DNA of 64,000 bases from Roseococcus thiosulfatophilus. GTDB lineage: Bacteria > Pseudomonadota > Alphaproteobacteria > Acetobacterales > Acetobacteraceae. Position numbers and translations under genes: made by a program. The stretch is taken from contig NZ_JAFFQY010000004.1 of the NCBI RefSeq assembly GCF_017311575.1, positions 1 to 64,000 on the forward strand. Direction: 5' to 3'. Under the pieces are notes generated by a model, which was given only the letters and a program-made list of their open reading frames with translations, did no database searches and was not told the origin of the DNA. Positions 17,848 through 26,104 of this stretch are shown here, in pieces (position 1 is the stretch's first letter; every line of letters begins with the position of its first letter).

Positions 17848-18489
17848 TCACCCCTTCTTGTTCTTGCGCGCTTCCCATTCCGCCATGGTCAGGCGGGGCA
17901 CCTCCACCCGGTCGGTCGTGCGGGCATACCAGCCGCGGCCATGCATGCGGCCCACGAGGTCGAGCTTGGGGGTATCAATGTAGTGGCGGGCGGGGTCCAT
18001 CACCGCGTCGTCGCGCACATGCATGCCGACCACGCGGCCCAGCACGATGGTGTGCTCCCCGGCCTCGACCAGCTGGAAGGTCTCGCATTCCAGGGCCACG
18101 GGGCTCTCGCCGATGCGGGGCGGCTTCACCTTGCTGGACGGCACCTGGGTCAGTTCCGCCTCGGCCAGCTCGTCCACGCCGGGGGCGAAGTCGGTGGCCG
18201 TGATGTTCATGTGCTGGATGTGGGAATAGGGCACGAGGCAGACGACGAACTGGCCCGTGGCCTTGATGTTCGCCAGCGTGTCCTTGGGGCTGCCCTCGGG
18301 CCGCGGCCCGCAGCCGATGCCGACCACGACGGGGTTGGAGGAAAAGGCATTGAAGAAGGAATAGGGGGCGGCGTTCACCACGCCGGCCTCGTCCTGCGTC
18401 ACGACCCAGGCGATGGGGCGCGGCACCACGGTGCTGACCACCAGCTTGTAGCAGTCGGCGGGGGACATCTTCTCGAAATCGAACATCAT
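17848..18489 (-). CDS. Flavin reductase-like FMN-binding domain protein
   Basis: Encodes 213 residues. The N-terminal SPADCYKLVVSTVVPRPIAW and APYSFFNAFSSNPVVVGIG match the flavin reductase-like (DIM6/NTAB) split-barrel family, which binds FMN and often supplies reduced flavin to a monooxygenase. The SEIELAEAELT-like segment is replaced here by GVDELAEAELTQVPSSKV, a normal variant. Two adjacent ATGs exist (18489 and 18486); GGAGG lies about 11 bases upstream of the first. No partner monooxygenase is adjacent. Confidence 0.85.
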   Translation of the reverse strand: MMFDFEKMSPADCYKLVVSTVVPRPIAWVVTQDEAGVVNAAPYSFFNAFSSNPVVVGIGCGPRPEGSPKDTLANIKATGQFVVCLVPYSHIQHMNITATDFAPGVDELAEAELTQVPSSKVKPPRIGESPVALECETFQLVEAGEHTIVLGRVVGMHVRDDAVMDPARHYIDTPKLDLVGRMHGRGWYARTTDRVEVPRLTMAEWEARKNKKG

Positions 18490-18615
18490 GGGCGGTGGCC
18501 TCCGGTTGGTGGCCGCAAGTTGGGCGGGGGCGCCCGGCCTGTCGAGGGGGTGGCGTTCATCCTCGCTTAAGCGGGGCAGGCGATCCTGGGTCCGATCGGC
18601 CTGCGAGGAAAACCC

Positions 18616-20934
18616 ATGCGTCTGTTCAACAACCTGCGTGTCGCGACGAAATTGTCCATCAGCGCGGGCCTGACCATCACCTTGCTGACGGCGCTCGCCG
18701 CGGCCGTGATGTTCCAGGCCCATCAGCTCGAACGCGCCAATGGCGAGGCCCGGCAGGGCAGCGAGGCCCGGCAATACTCCATCGAGGTCGGCCAGCAGAT
18801 CTGGCGCGCCTACAGCCATGAGCGCGGCGTGGTCCTGGCCCAGTCGGAGGCCGAGCTGGAGCGCGAGGCCGAAGGCCAGCGCCGGGCCATGGCCGATGCC
18901 TCCGCCGCGCTGGGGGCCGCGCGGGACCGTGCGGGCACGGCCGGCGCCAACATCCTGGCGGCGCTTTCCGCCGCCGAGGCCCGGCTGCGCGAGATGGAGG
19001 CGCTGGCCGCCTCCCTGGTGCAGGCGCGCGCCGCGCTGCTGGCCACGCGCGACGGGGAATTCTTCGCCCGCCAGCCCGATTTCGACCATGCGGTGGAAGC
19101 CGCCAACGCCAATGTGCAGTTCGCCGCCGAGGGCGAGCAGCGCGAGGAGCTGCGCGACACGCTGAACACCTATGTGCAGGCGGTGAACGACGCACGGCTC
19201 AGCGCCCAGCGCTACCTCGCCACCGGGGATGCGGGGGCGGTCAACCGGCTGCGGCGCGCGGCCGCGCAGTCGCGCGTGCATGGGCGGCGCTTCGCCTCCC
19301 AGGTGCCGGAGAGCATGCGCTTCGAGGCGGAGCGCCTGACCAATGCCGGTGCCGCCGTGGCCAGCGCGGCCGAGGCGCTGGCCACCCGCAATGCCGAGAT
19401 CGAGGCCATCCAATCCGAACGCCTGGCCCCGGCGCGCGAGGCGCTGACGGGCACGCTGGACACCGCGGGCGCGGGGCTGCGCGCCAGCAGCGAGGACCTG
19501 GCCGCGGAGGCCATGCACAGCGCCTCCGTGCTGCAGCAGGTGGTGGTGGTGACGGGCGGCGTCATCGTGGCCTTCATGCTGGCCTTCGCCTTCCTGACCA
19601 CGCGGGCCATCGCCACGCCGCTGGCCCGGCTGGCCGGCGCCATCCGCGACATCGCGGCGGGCGACACCTCGGCCCCCGTGCCGCATCAGGACCGCCAGGA
19701 CGAGATCGGCCGCATCGCCGGCGCGCTGGAGGGGCTGCGCGGCGAGGTCCGCAAGGCCTTCGCCCAGGGCCAGATGCTGGAACAGCTCAACCTGGGCGTC
19801 ATGACGGCCAACCCGCAGGATGATTTCCGCATCACCTATGTGAACCCCGAGGCCGTGCGCGTGATCCGCGCGGTGGAGCATGTGTTGCCGGTGAAGGCCG
19901 ATGCGCTGATGGGCGCCAGCATGGACGTGTTCCACAAGAACCCCGCGCATCAGCGCGACATGATGGCGGATGACCGCCATCTGCCCCACCGCACCCGCAT
20001 CAGCCTGGGCGGCGAGGTGATCGAGCTGAACGTCACCGCCATCCGGGACCGCGAGGGCCGCTACATGGGCCCCATGCTGACCTGGCAGCTGGTGACGGCC
20101 CAGGCCCGCCTGGCGGACAGCTTCGAGGTGGAGGTCGGCGGGGTGGTGGACGCCGTGGCCAATGCGGCGGGCCAGATGCAGACCTCCGCCAACGGGCTGA
20201 CCCAGGCGGCCTCGCTGTCGGGCCGCGAGGCGGAGGCGGTGGCCGAGGCCTCGGCCCGCGCCGGCGCCGATGTGCAGGCGGTGGCCGCGAGTGCGGAGGA
20301 ACTGGCCGCCTCGGTGGCCGAGATTACGCGCCAGGTCTCCGAGGGCGCGCAGGTGGCGCGGAGCGCGGCCGAGGAGGCGCGGGCGACCGACGGCACGGTG
20401 CAGGGCCTGGCCCAGGCCGCGCAGCGCATCGGCGATGTGGTGCGGCTGATCAGCGACATCGCCGGCCAGACGAACCTGCTGGCGCTGAATGCCACCATCG
20501 AGGCGGCGCGCGCCGGTGAGGCCGGCAAGGGCTTCGCGGTGGTGGCCAGCGAGGTGAAGAACCTCGCCGCCCAGACCGCCAAGGCGACCGAGGAGATCGC
20601 GGCGCAGATCGGCGGCATCCAGGGCACGACGGAGCAGGCGGTATCGGCGCTGCGCTCCATCACCGCCACCATCGAGCGCATGAACGAGGTGACGGCCGCC
20701 ATCGCCGCCGCGGTGGAGGAACAGGGCGCCGCCACGCGCGAGATCGCCCGCAGCGCCACGCTGGTCGCCGACGGCACGGCCGTGGTGGCGCGCCGCATCG
20801 AGGATGTGCGCCGCGTCTCGGGCGAGACGGGCGGGGCCGCCGGGCATGTGCTGGAAGCGGCCAACGATCTGGCGCAGCAGGCCGGTTCGCTGCGCGGCAA
20901 GGCCTCGGAGTTCCTGCGGCAGGTGCGCGCCTGA
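18616..20934 (+). CDS. Methyl-accepting chemotaxis protein with PAS-like insert
   Basis: Encodes 772 residues. Transmembrane helix 1 is at about 14-36, followed by a long helical periplasmic sensor; helix 2 is at about 305-330; a HAMP domain follows at about 330-385. A PAS-like segment ([24 protein letters not shown] ... with [12 protein letters not shown]) occupies about 390-500. The cytoplasmic signalling domain spans about 505-772, with the hairpin tip [18 protein letters not shown] near 616-633 that contacts CheW/CheA. There is no CheB/CheR docking pentapeptide at the C-terminus. It acts as a chemoreceptor of unknown ligand, and possibly also senses an internal signal via the PAS-like domain. 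Confidence 0.9.
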   Translation: MRLFNNLRVATKLSISAGLTITLLTALAAAVMFQAHQLERANGEARQGSEARQYSIEVGQQIWRAYSHERGVVLAQSEAELEREAEGQRRAMADASAALGAARDRAGTAGANILAALSAAEARLREMEALAASLVQARAALLATRDGEFFARQPDFDHAVEAANANVQFAAEGEQREELRDTLNTYVQAVNDARLSAQRYLATGDAGAVNRLRRAAAQSRVHGRRFASQVPESMRFEAERLTNAGAAVASAAEALATRNAEIEAIQSERLAPAREALTGTLDTAGAGLRASSEDLAAEAMHSASVLQQVVVVTGGVIVAFMLAFAFLTTRAIATPLARLAGAIRDIAAGDTSAPVPHQDRQDEIGRIAGALEGLRGEVRKAFAQGQMLEQLNLGVMTANPQDDFRITYVNPEAVRVIRAVEHVLPVKADALMGASMDVFHKNPAHQRDMMADDRHLPHRTRISLGGEVIELNVTAIRDREGRYMGPMLTWQLVTAQARLADSFEVEVGGVVDAVANAAGQMQTSANGLTQAASLSGREAEAVAEASARAGADVQAVAASAEELAASVAEITRQVSEGAQVARSAAEEARATDGTVQGLAQAAQRIGDVVRLISDIAGQTNLLALNATIEAARAGEAGKGFAVVASEVKNLAAQTAKATEEIAAQIGGIQGTTEQAVSALRSITATIERMNEVTAAIAAAVEEQGAATREIARSATLVADGTAVVARRIEDVRRVSGETGGAAGHVLEAANDLAQQAGSLRGKASEFLRQVRA

Positions 20935-20935
20935 A

Positions 20936-21832
20936 CTAACCCGCCGCGAGCGGGTGGTGCTCGGCCAGCACCGCCCGCAGCTTCTCCTCCATCACGCGCG
21001 TGTAGATCTGCGTGGTGGCGATGTCGGCATGGCCCAGCAGCATTTGCAGGCTGCGAAGGTCGGCGCCGCGCGCCAGAAGGTGCGTGGCGAAGGAATGGCG
21101 CAGCACATGGGGGCTGATGCGCTCGGGGTCCAGCCCCGCCGCCTCGGCCGCCTGCTTCAGCAGCAGCCCCACGCTCTGCCGCGTCATGTGGCCATTGGCC
21201 CCGCGCGAGGGCAGCAGATAGCGCCCGGTGCGCGGCTTGCCCTTCGTGCGCTCCACCAGCCCCGCCCGCGCCTGGGCCGCCGCCTCCTTCGCGCGGCGGG
21301 AGAGGGGCACCAGCCGTTCCCGCCCGCCCTTGCCGCGCACCATGACCAGCGGCGTGTCCTCGCGCAGCGCGCCGGCCGGCAGCGTCACCAGTTCGGAAAC
21401 GCGCAGGCCGGAGGCATAGATCATCTCGATCGCGGCCACGGCCAGGGCGGCCTTTTCGCCCGGAAGGGTCTCGGCGCCGGCCAGCAGGGCCTGCACCTCG
21501 GCCTCGGTCAGCGCGCGGGGGAGGGGGGCGGGCAGCTTGGGGCTGTCCAGCAGCTCGGTCGGGTCGTCGGCGCGGTGGCCCTCGCGCGCCAGGAAGCGGA
21601 AGAACTGCCGCAGCGCGGAGAGGCGCCGCGCCTGGGTGCGGGGCGAAAGCCCGATGGCGGCCAGGCCGCGCAGATACTGACGCAGCGAATCGGGGCCCGC
21701 TGTCGCCAGGTCACCGCCCAGCGCCACCAGCGCATCCTCCAGGTCGCGGCGGTAGGCGTCGGTGGTGTTGCGGGCGGCGCCGCGCTCGGCCGCCATCATC
21801 TCCAGGAAGGCCTCGAGCAGCGCGCCGGACAC
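20936..21832 (-). CDS. xerD: Tyrosine site-specific recombinase XerD
   Basis: Encodes 298 residues, the XerC/D standard length. The catalytic set is complete: Arg in SGLRVSEL (near 146), Lys in RGKGGRER, HVLRHSFATHLL (His and Arg near 241-245), LGHADIATTQIYTR with the second His and the Tyr nucleophile near 277. It resolves chromosome dimers at dif with XerC. XerD is preferred over XerC from the overall look (FLEMMAAERGAARNT N-terminus); the call is not certain. The start is GTG 21832, one base after the TAG of a small upstream gene, with AGGTGAGG as ribosome site. Confidence 0.88.
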   Translation of the reverse strand: MSGALLEAFLEMMAAERGAARNTTDAYRRDLEDALVALGGDLATAGPDSLRQYLRGLAAIGLSPRTQARRLSALRQFFRFLAREGHRADDPTELLDSPKLPAPLPRALTEAEVQALLAGAETLPGEKAALAVAAIEMIYASGLRVSELVTLPAGALREDTPLVMVRGKGGRERLVPLSRRAKEAAAQARAGLVERTKGKPRTGRYLLPSRGANGHMTRQSVGLLLKQAAEAAGLDPERISPHVLRHSFATHLLARGADLRSLQMLLGHADIATTQIYTRVMEEKLRAVLAEHHPLAAG

Positions 21833-21833
21833 G

Positions 21834-21980
21834 CTACCTCACCTGGAAGCGATCATTCGGAATGATGCGCTCCACCGCGGTGGGCGTCACGGGCGGCGGG
21901 AAGGCGGCGAACCACAGCACGGCCCCCGCGGCACCCAGCAGCAGCAGCAGGATCAAGGTCAGGATGGGGCGGCGGAACAT
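21834..21980 (-). CDS. Small single-helix membrane protein (48 residues) upstream of xerD
   Basis: ATG 21980 opens a 48-codon frame ending in TAG at 21834-21836, one base before the xerD GTG. The protein has a basic start (MFRRP), a strongly hydrophobic helix ILTLILLLLLGAAGAVLWFAAF at residues 6-27 and a polar tail PPPVTPTAVERIIPNDRF. This is a classic one-pass inner-membrane architecture. The ribosome site is poor (AGGGGAC, distant). The gene is divergent from aroKB and probably cotranscribed with xerD. No function is known. Confidence 0.65.
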   Translation of the reverse strand: MFRRPILTLILLLLLGAAGAVLWFAAFPPPVTPTAVERIIPNDRFQVR

Positions 21981-22034
21981 GATGGGCGGTGCGTCCCCTC
22001 GCGCGAACAGGCCGGTGTGCTACCTTCCGTCGCC

Positions 22035-23714
22035 GTGTCACGCAACCTCGCCCCCCTGAGCCCTGTTCCCGAAACGCCATCCGCGCGCAGCATCGTGCTG
22101 GTGGGCATGCCGGGCGCCGGCAAATCCTCCATCGGCAAACGCTTGGCGGCGCGCTGGGGCATGCCGTTTCTGGACGCCGATTCGGAAATCGAGGCGGCGG
22201 CCGGCATCCCCATCACCGAAATCTTCGCCCGCTATGGCGAGGCGCATTTCCGCGAGGGCGAACGCCGCGTCATCGCCCGCCTGCTGGCGCGGAAGGAGCC
22301 CATCGTGCTGGCGACCGGCGGCGGCGCCTGGGTGGACCCCGTCACGCGCGAAGCGGTGCGCGAGGCGGGCGCGCTCTCCGTCTGGTTGAAGTGCCGCCTC
22401 TCCGTGCTGCTGCGCCGCGTGGCGGGGCGGGAGCATCGCCCCATGTTCCAGAACGCCGATCCGCGCGCGGTGCTGGAGCGCCTGATGGCGCAACGCCACC
22501 CGAGCTATGCCGAGGCCGACATCACCTTGCTCTGCACCGACGAGAACCCCGAGACCACCACGCGCCGCCTCGCCGAGGCCATCGCCGCGCACCGCCCGCC
22601 CGCGCGCATGCAGGTGGCGCTGGCGCGCGGCGCCTATGACATCCTGATCGGCCCCGGCCTTTTGCGCCGCGCCGGCGCCGAGATCGCGCAGCGGGTGGAA
22701 GGCCGCCGCGCGGTCGTGGTCAGTGATGCCGCGGTGGGGCCGCTGCACCTGCCCGCGCTGCGCGAGGGGCTGGCGGATGGCGGCATCCAGCTCGCCGCCG
22801 AAATCCTGGTGCCGCCGGGCGAGGCCAGCAAATCCTTCGCGGAATTCGAACGAGTGGTGGACGCCATCCTCTCCGCGCGCGCGGATCGTCGTCTGGTGGT
22901 GATCGCGCTCGGCGGCGGCGTGGTGGGGGATCTCGCGGGCTTCGCGGCGGCCTCCGTGCTGCGCGGCCTGCCCTTCGTGCAATGCCCCACCACTTTGCTG
23001 GCGCAGGTGGACAGTTCGGTGGGCGGCAAGACGGGCATCAACACCGCGCATGGCAAGAATTTGGTGGGCGCCTTCCACCAGCCGAAGCTGGTGCTGGCCG
23101 ATACCGCCACGCTGGCCACCCTGCCGCCGCGCGAATTGCGCGCGGGCTGGGCGGAGGTGGCCAAGCACGGACTGCTGCAAGGCCCGCTCTGGGATTGGTG
23201 CGAGGCCAATGGCGCGGCGGCGATGCAGGGCGACCCCGCGGCCCTGACCCATGCCGTGCTGGAAAGCTGCCGCCTCAAGGCCGGCGTGGTGGCGGAGGAT
23301 GAGTTCGAGACCAAGCCCGAGGGCGGCCGCGCGCTGCTCAACCTCGGCCACACCTTCGGCCACGCGCTGGAGGCCGAATGCGGCTATGGCGGCGAATTGC
23401 TGCATGGCGAGGCGGTGGCGGTGGGCCTCGGCCTCGCCGCCGAGATCTCCGCGCGCATGGGGCTGTGCAGCCAGGAATGGCCCGGTCGCGTGCGCGAACA
23501 CCTGCGCGAGGTGGGGCTGCCCGCCCGTATCGCCTCCCTGTCGCGCGGGTTTTCCGCCACGCGCCTCATCGCGCGGATGAAGGCCGACAAGAAGGCACGC
23601 GAGGGCGCCATGCGCTTCGTGCTGCTGCGCGGCGCGGGCGAGGCCTTCACCGATTCCTCGGTGCAGGAAGACGCCGTGCGCCGCCTGCTGATGGATGAAG
23701 GATGTTCCGAATGA
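22035..23714 (+). CDS. aroKB: Fused shikimate kinase / 3-dehydroquinate synthase (AroK-AroB)
   Basis: Encodes 559 residues with two enzymes of the shikimate pathway. Residues 1 to about 185 are shikimate kinase: Walker A GMPGAGKSS at 24-32, D-x-D in FLDADSEIE, TGGGAW, and the lid RPMF. Residues from about 191 are 3-dehydroquinate synthase: GGGVVGDLAGF, the LLAQVDSSVGGKTGIN motif, NLVGAFHQP, and the metal ligands in NLGHTFGHALE and LLHGEAV. The start is GTG 22035, as in many homologues; upstream in-frame sequence is antisense to the small membrane protein. The separate aroK and aroB genes are usually adjacent in Alphaproteobacteria, and here they form one frame. Confidence 0.95.
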   Translation: MSRNLAPLSPVPETPSARSIVLVGMPGAGKSSIGKRLAARWGMPFLDADSEIEAAAGIPITEIFARYGEAHFREGERRVIARLLARKEPIVLATGGGAWVDPVTREAVREAGALSVWLKCRLSVLLRRVAGREHRPMFQNADPRAVLERLMAQRHPSYAEADITLLCTDENPETTTRRLAEAIAAHRPPARMQVALARGAYDILIGPGLLRRAGAEIAQRVEGRRAVVVSDAAVGPLHLPALREGLADGGIQLAAEILVPPGEASKSFAEFERVVDAILSARADRRLVVIALGGGVVGDLAGFAAASVLRGLPFVQCPTTLLAQVDSSVGGKTGINTAHGKNLVGAFHQPKLVLADTATLATLPPRELRAGWAEVAKHGLLQGPLWDWCEANGAAAMQGDPAALTHAVLESCRLKAGVVAEDEFETKPEGGRALLNLGHTFGHALEAECGYGGELLHGEAVAVGLGLAAEISARMGLCSQEWPGRVREHLREVGLPARIASLSRGFSATRLIARMKADKKAREGAMRFVLLRGAGEAFTDSSVQEDAVRRLLMDEGCSE

Positions 23715-24730
23715 CTGAGACGAACCTGCAGGTCCTGCTGCGCCGCCGTCCCCAGGGCGCGCCCGTGCCCGAGGATTTCGAGGTGGTGGAAACCGCCCCG
23801 CCCACGCCCGGCCCGGGCCAGGTGCTGGTCCGCGCGCGCTTCCTCAGCCTCGACCCCTATATGCGCGGGCGGATGAGCGACGCGAAGAGCTACGCGAAGC
23901 CCGTGGCGCTCGGCGCCGTCATGGAAGGGGCCACGGTGGGCGAGGTCGTCACCTCCAACGACCCCGGCTTCAAGCCAGGTGATGTGGTGATGGGCGGCCA
24001 GGGCTGGCAGCGCTTCTGCGTGATGGATGCGGCGCGGCTGCGGAAGGTGGACACGTCCGTCGCGCCGCTTTCGGCCTATCTCGGCCTGCTGGGCATGCCG
24101 GGGCTGACGGCCTGGGTCGGGCTTGAGGATATCGGCACGCCCAAGGCCGGTGAAACCGTCGTGGTCAGCGCCGCCTCCGGCGCCGTGGGCCAGGTGGTGG
24201 GGCAGTTGGCCAAGGCGCGCGGCTGCCGCGTGGTGGGCATCGCGGGCGGCCAGGCCAAGTGCGACTTCGTGGTGAAGGAGCTGGGCTTCGACGCCTGCCT
24301 CGACCACCGCCAGCCGCTCAACCCGCAGCTCGACGCCGCCTGCCCGGATGGCATTGATGTTTATTGGGAAAACGTGGGTGGCCATGTGCAGGAAGCGGTC
24401 TTCCCCCGCTTCAATGATTTCGGCCGGATGGTGATGTGCGGGATGATCGCGCAATACAACATCGCCCCCGGCGCCGATGCGGCCGGCGCGCCGCCCGGCC
24501 CCAATCTCGGCCCCGTGGTGCGCAAGCGGCTCCGCATCCAGGGCTTCATCGTCAGCGATACGGGCTGGCCCCGCTATGACGCCTTCCTGGCGGAGATGAC
24601 GCCGCTGATCGCCCAGGGCCGCATGCGTTGGCGCGAGGATGTGGCCGACGGCCTGGCCGCCGCGCCGCGTGCCTTCATCGGCCTGTTGCAGGGCGAAAAC
24701 TTCGGCAAGCTGGTCGTTCGCATCGGCTGA
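23711..24730 (+). CDS. NADP-dependent MDR oxidoreductase (CurA/leukotriene B4 12-hydroxydehydrogenase type)
   Basis: Encodes 339 residues of the zinc-independent medium-chain reductase branch. Signatures: LDPYMRGRM near 52-60, GLLGMPGLTAWVGL near 126-139, the NADP-binding VVVSAASGAVGQVVGQLAK near 153-171, and YWENVGGHVQEAV near 221-233. Members reduce alpha,beta-unsaturated ketones or aldehydes. ATG 23711 overlaps the aroKB stop (ATGA); an ATG 9 bases earlier is possible. A GC-rich hairpin follows the stop. Confidence 0.88.
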   Translation: MTETNLQVLLRRRPQGAPVPEDFEVVETAPPTPGPGQVLVRARFLSLDPYMRGRMSDAKSYAKPVALGAVMEGATVGEVVTSNDPGFKPGDVVMGGQGWQRFCVMDAARLRKVDTSVAPLSAYLGLLGMPGLTAWVGLEDIGTPKAGETVVVSAASGAVGQVVGQLAKARGCRVVGIAGGQAKCDFVVKELGFDACLDHRQPLNPQLDAACPDGIDVYWENVGGHVQEAVFPRFNDFGRMVMCGMIAQYNIAPGADAAGAPPGPNLGPVVRKRLRIQGFIVSDTGWPRYDAFLAEMTPLIAQGRMRWREDVADGLAAAPRAFIGLLQGENFGKLVVRIG

Positions 24731-24735
24731 GTTGC

Positions 24736-24765
24736 GCGCGGGGCCACAAGGCCCCGCGCAGGTTC
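24736..24765 (+). terminator. Terminator-like hairpin after the MDR gene
   Basis: GCGCGGGGCC, loop ACAA, GGCCCCGCGC form a perfect 10-bp stem starting 6 bases after the stop, followed by a pyrimidine-rich GGTTCTCTTC rather than a pure U tract. Confidence 0.65.
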
Positions 24766-24988
24766 TCTTCGACACAATTCGGGCGTTTTTTCGGAACCCG
24801 CGCGCCGGTCGCGGGTTGGTTCAGCACGGGCCGCCCACGCGGCGGCACCGTAGCGGGGGCCTCAGCCGATGACGGCGACGCCCACCCCAAGACCAAGGGA
24901 CCCGTGCACCAACGCGCCGCAAGGCGCGGAGGAAGAACTGCGGCCTCCGGGCCGCACAACAACACCCGTCTCGAGGAGAACAGTCGCA

Positions 24989-25981
24989 ATGAAGAAGCAT
25001 TTCATCACCACCACCGCGCTCGCGGGCGCCTTCGCCATCGGTATCGCCGGCGCGCCGCTCGCGCAGGGCGTGAACCCGAGCGCCCCCGGCAGTGCCGCGG
25101 GCGGGACCATGGCGCAAGGTGGGACCCAGGGCGGAACCGCTGGCACGCAGGGCGGCACCACCGCGCCGGGCGCCGGCCAGGCCGGCACGCAGCGCGGCCC
25201 GACCTCCCCTGACGCCCGCGGCGGCACGCTGGGCGGCGCGACCACGCCGGGCACCACCACGCCGGGCGGCCAGGCCGGCACGCAGCGCGGCACCACGGCC
25301 CCCGGCGGCCAGGCCGGCACGCCGGGCGGCACCACGACCCCCGGTGGCCAGACCGGTACGCAGGGCGGGCAGCGCGGCACGCAGGGTGACGCCACGCGTC
25401 CCGGCCAGGGCACGCAGGGCGGCGCGACTCAGCCCGGCGGCCAGCGCGGCACGCAGGGCGGTTCGCTGATGCAGGACCAGCAGACCTTCGCCCAGGCCAC
25501 CACGCCCGGCCAGACCGGCACGCAGCCCGGCCAGATGGGCGCCCAGCCCGGCATGAGCGGCGCGCCGCAGGCCGGCACCACCGGCCAGCGTGACCCCATG
25601 CGTCCGGGCGGCGCGGCCCCCGGCCAGCAGGCCACGATGAGCGAGGAGCAGATCCGCGGCATGCTGTCCGCCCGCGGCTACACCGACATCAGCGGCATCG
25701 AGCGCGACGGCGATCACTTCAAGGTGAGCGAGGCCAAGCGCTATGGCCGCGATGTCGAGGACCTGCGCGTCAATGCCCGCACCGGCCAGGTGCAGGACGA
25801 GGCGCGGCTGAACGAGGACCAGGCCCGCAACCTGCTGGAGCAGCGCGGCTTCACCGAGGTCAGTGACGTGTCCCGCGACGGCGACAACATCACCGCCCGC
25901 GCGAAGCGCGACGACCGCGAGATGCGCGTCCGCATTGACGGCAACACCGGCGCGGTGGTCCCGCAGCCCGCCTCGAACTGA
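24989..25981 (+). CDS. Exported Gly/Thr/Gln-rich repeat protein with C-terminal PepSY-like domains
   Basis: Encodes 330 residues. A signal peptide (MKKHFITTTALAGAFAIG ... APLAQG, cleavage near 27) is followed by about 185 residues of low-complexity repeats built on GGQ/GTQ/GGTTTPGG units. The last 115 residues contain two similar modules: SEEQIRGMLSARGYTDISGIERDGDHF and NEDQARNLLEQRGFTEVSDVSRDGDNI (partly quoted), each followed by a short basic strand, resembling PepSY-like domains. The start is chosen at the ATG behind GAGGAGAAC. An in-frame upstream extension lacks codon-like character. It is probably periplasmic or surface-associated; function is unknown. It is followed by a strong terminator. 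Confidence 0.75.
   Translation: MKKHFITTTALAGAFAIGIAGAPLAQGVNPSAPGSAAGGTMAQGGTQGGTAGTQGGTTAPGAGQAGTQRGPTSPDARGGTLGGATTPGTTTPGGQAGTQRGTTAPGGQAGTPGGTTTPGGQTGTQGGQRGTQGDATRPGQGTQGGATQPGGQRGTQGGSLMQDQQTFAQATTPGQTGTQPGQMGAQPGMSGAPQAGTTGQRDPMRPGGAAPGQQATMSEEQIRGMLSARGYTDISGIERDGDHFKVSEAKRYGRDVEDLRVNARTGQVQDEARLNEDQARNLLEQRGFTEVSDVSRDGDNITARAKRDDREMRVRIDGNTGAVVPQPASN
25108..25475 (+). repeat. Low-complexity coding repeats (Gly/Thr/Gln)
   Basis: Imperfect direct repeats around CCGGCACGCAGGGCGGC and CCCGGCGGCCAGGCCGGCACG encode GTQGG and PGGQAGT units. Unit spacing is irregular, so slippage and length variation between strains are plausible. Confidence 0.7.
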
Positions 25982-25994
25982 GGCGACGGCACGG

Positions 25995-26020
25995 CCGGGC
26001 GGGGGGCATCCCCCGCCCGG
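25995..26020 (+). terminator. Strong hairpin terminator after the Gly-rich protein
   Basis: CCGGGCGGGGG, loop GCAT, CCCCCGCCCGG form a perfect 11-bp stem 14 bases after the stop, followed by TCATTTCC. Confidence 0.7.
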
Positions 26021-26104
26021 TCATTTCCGATGGAAGGCCTGTCCGAACACGGCAACCGACGCCCCCGCGTCGGCGCTACGCCCCAGCAAGAGAGGACACA
26101 GACG

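Noticed and set aside
18564-18579. Palindrome CCTCGCTTAAGCGGGG upstream of the chemoreceptor
   Set aside because: It is a single imperfect palindrome with no second copy or known consensus, too weak to call an operator.
20936-21832. Tyrosine recombinase as a sign of an integrated element
   Set aside because: Its length, full catalytic set and lack of attachment repeats, tRNA target or phage genes indicate housekeeping XerD.
25108-25475. Possible CRISPR-like repeat array
   Set aside because: The repeats are in frame with a signal-peptide protein, have irregular spacing and encode Gly/Thr/Gln units. There are no spacers and no cas genes.
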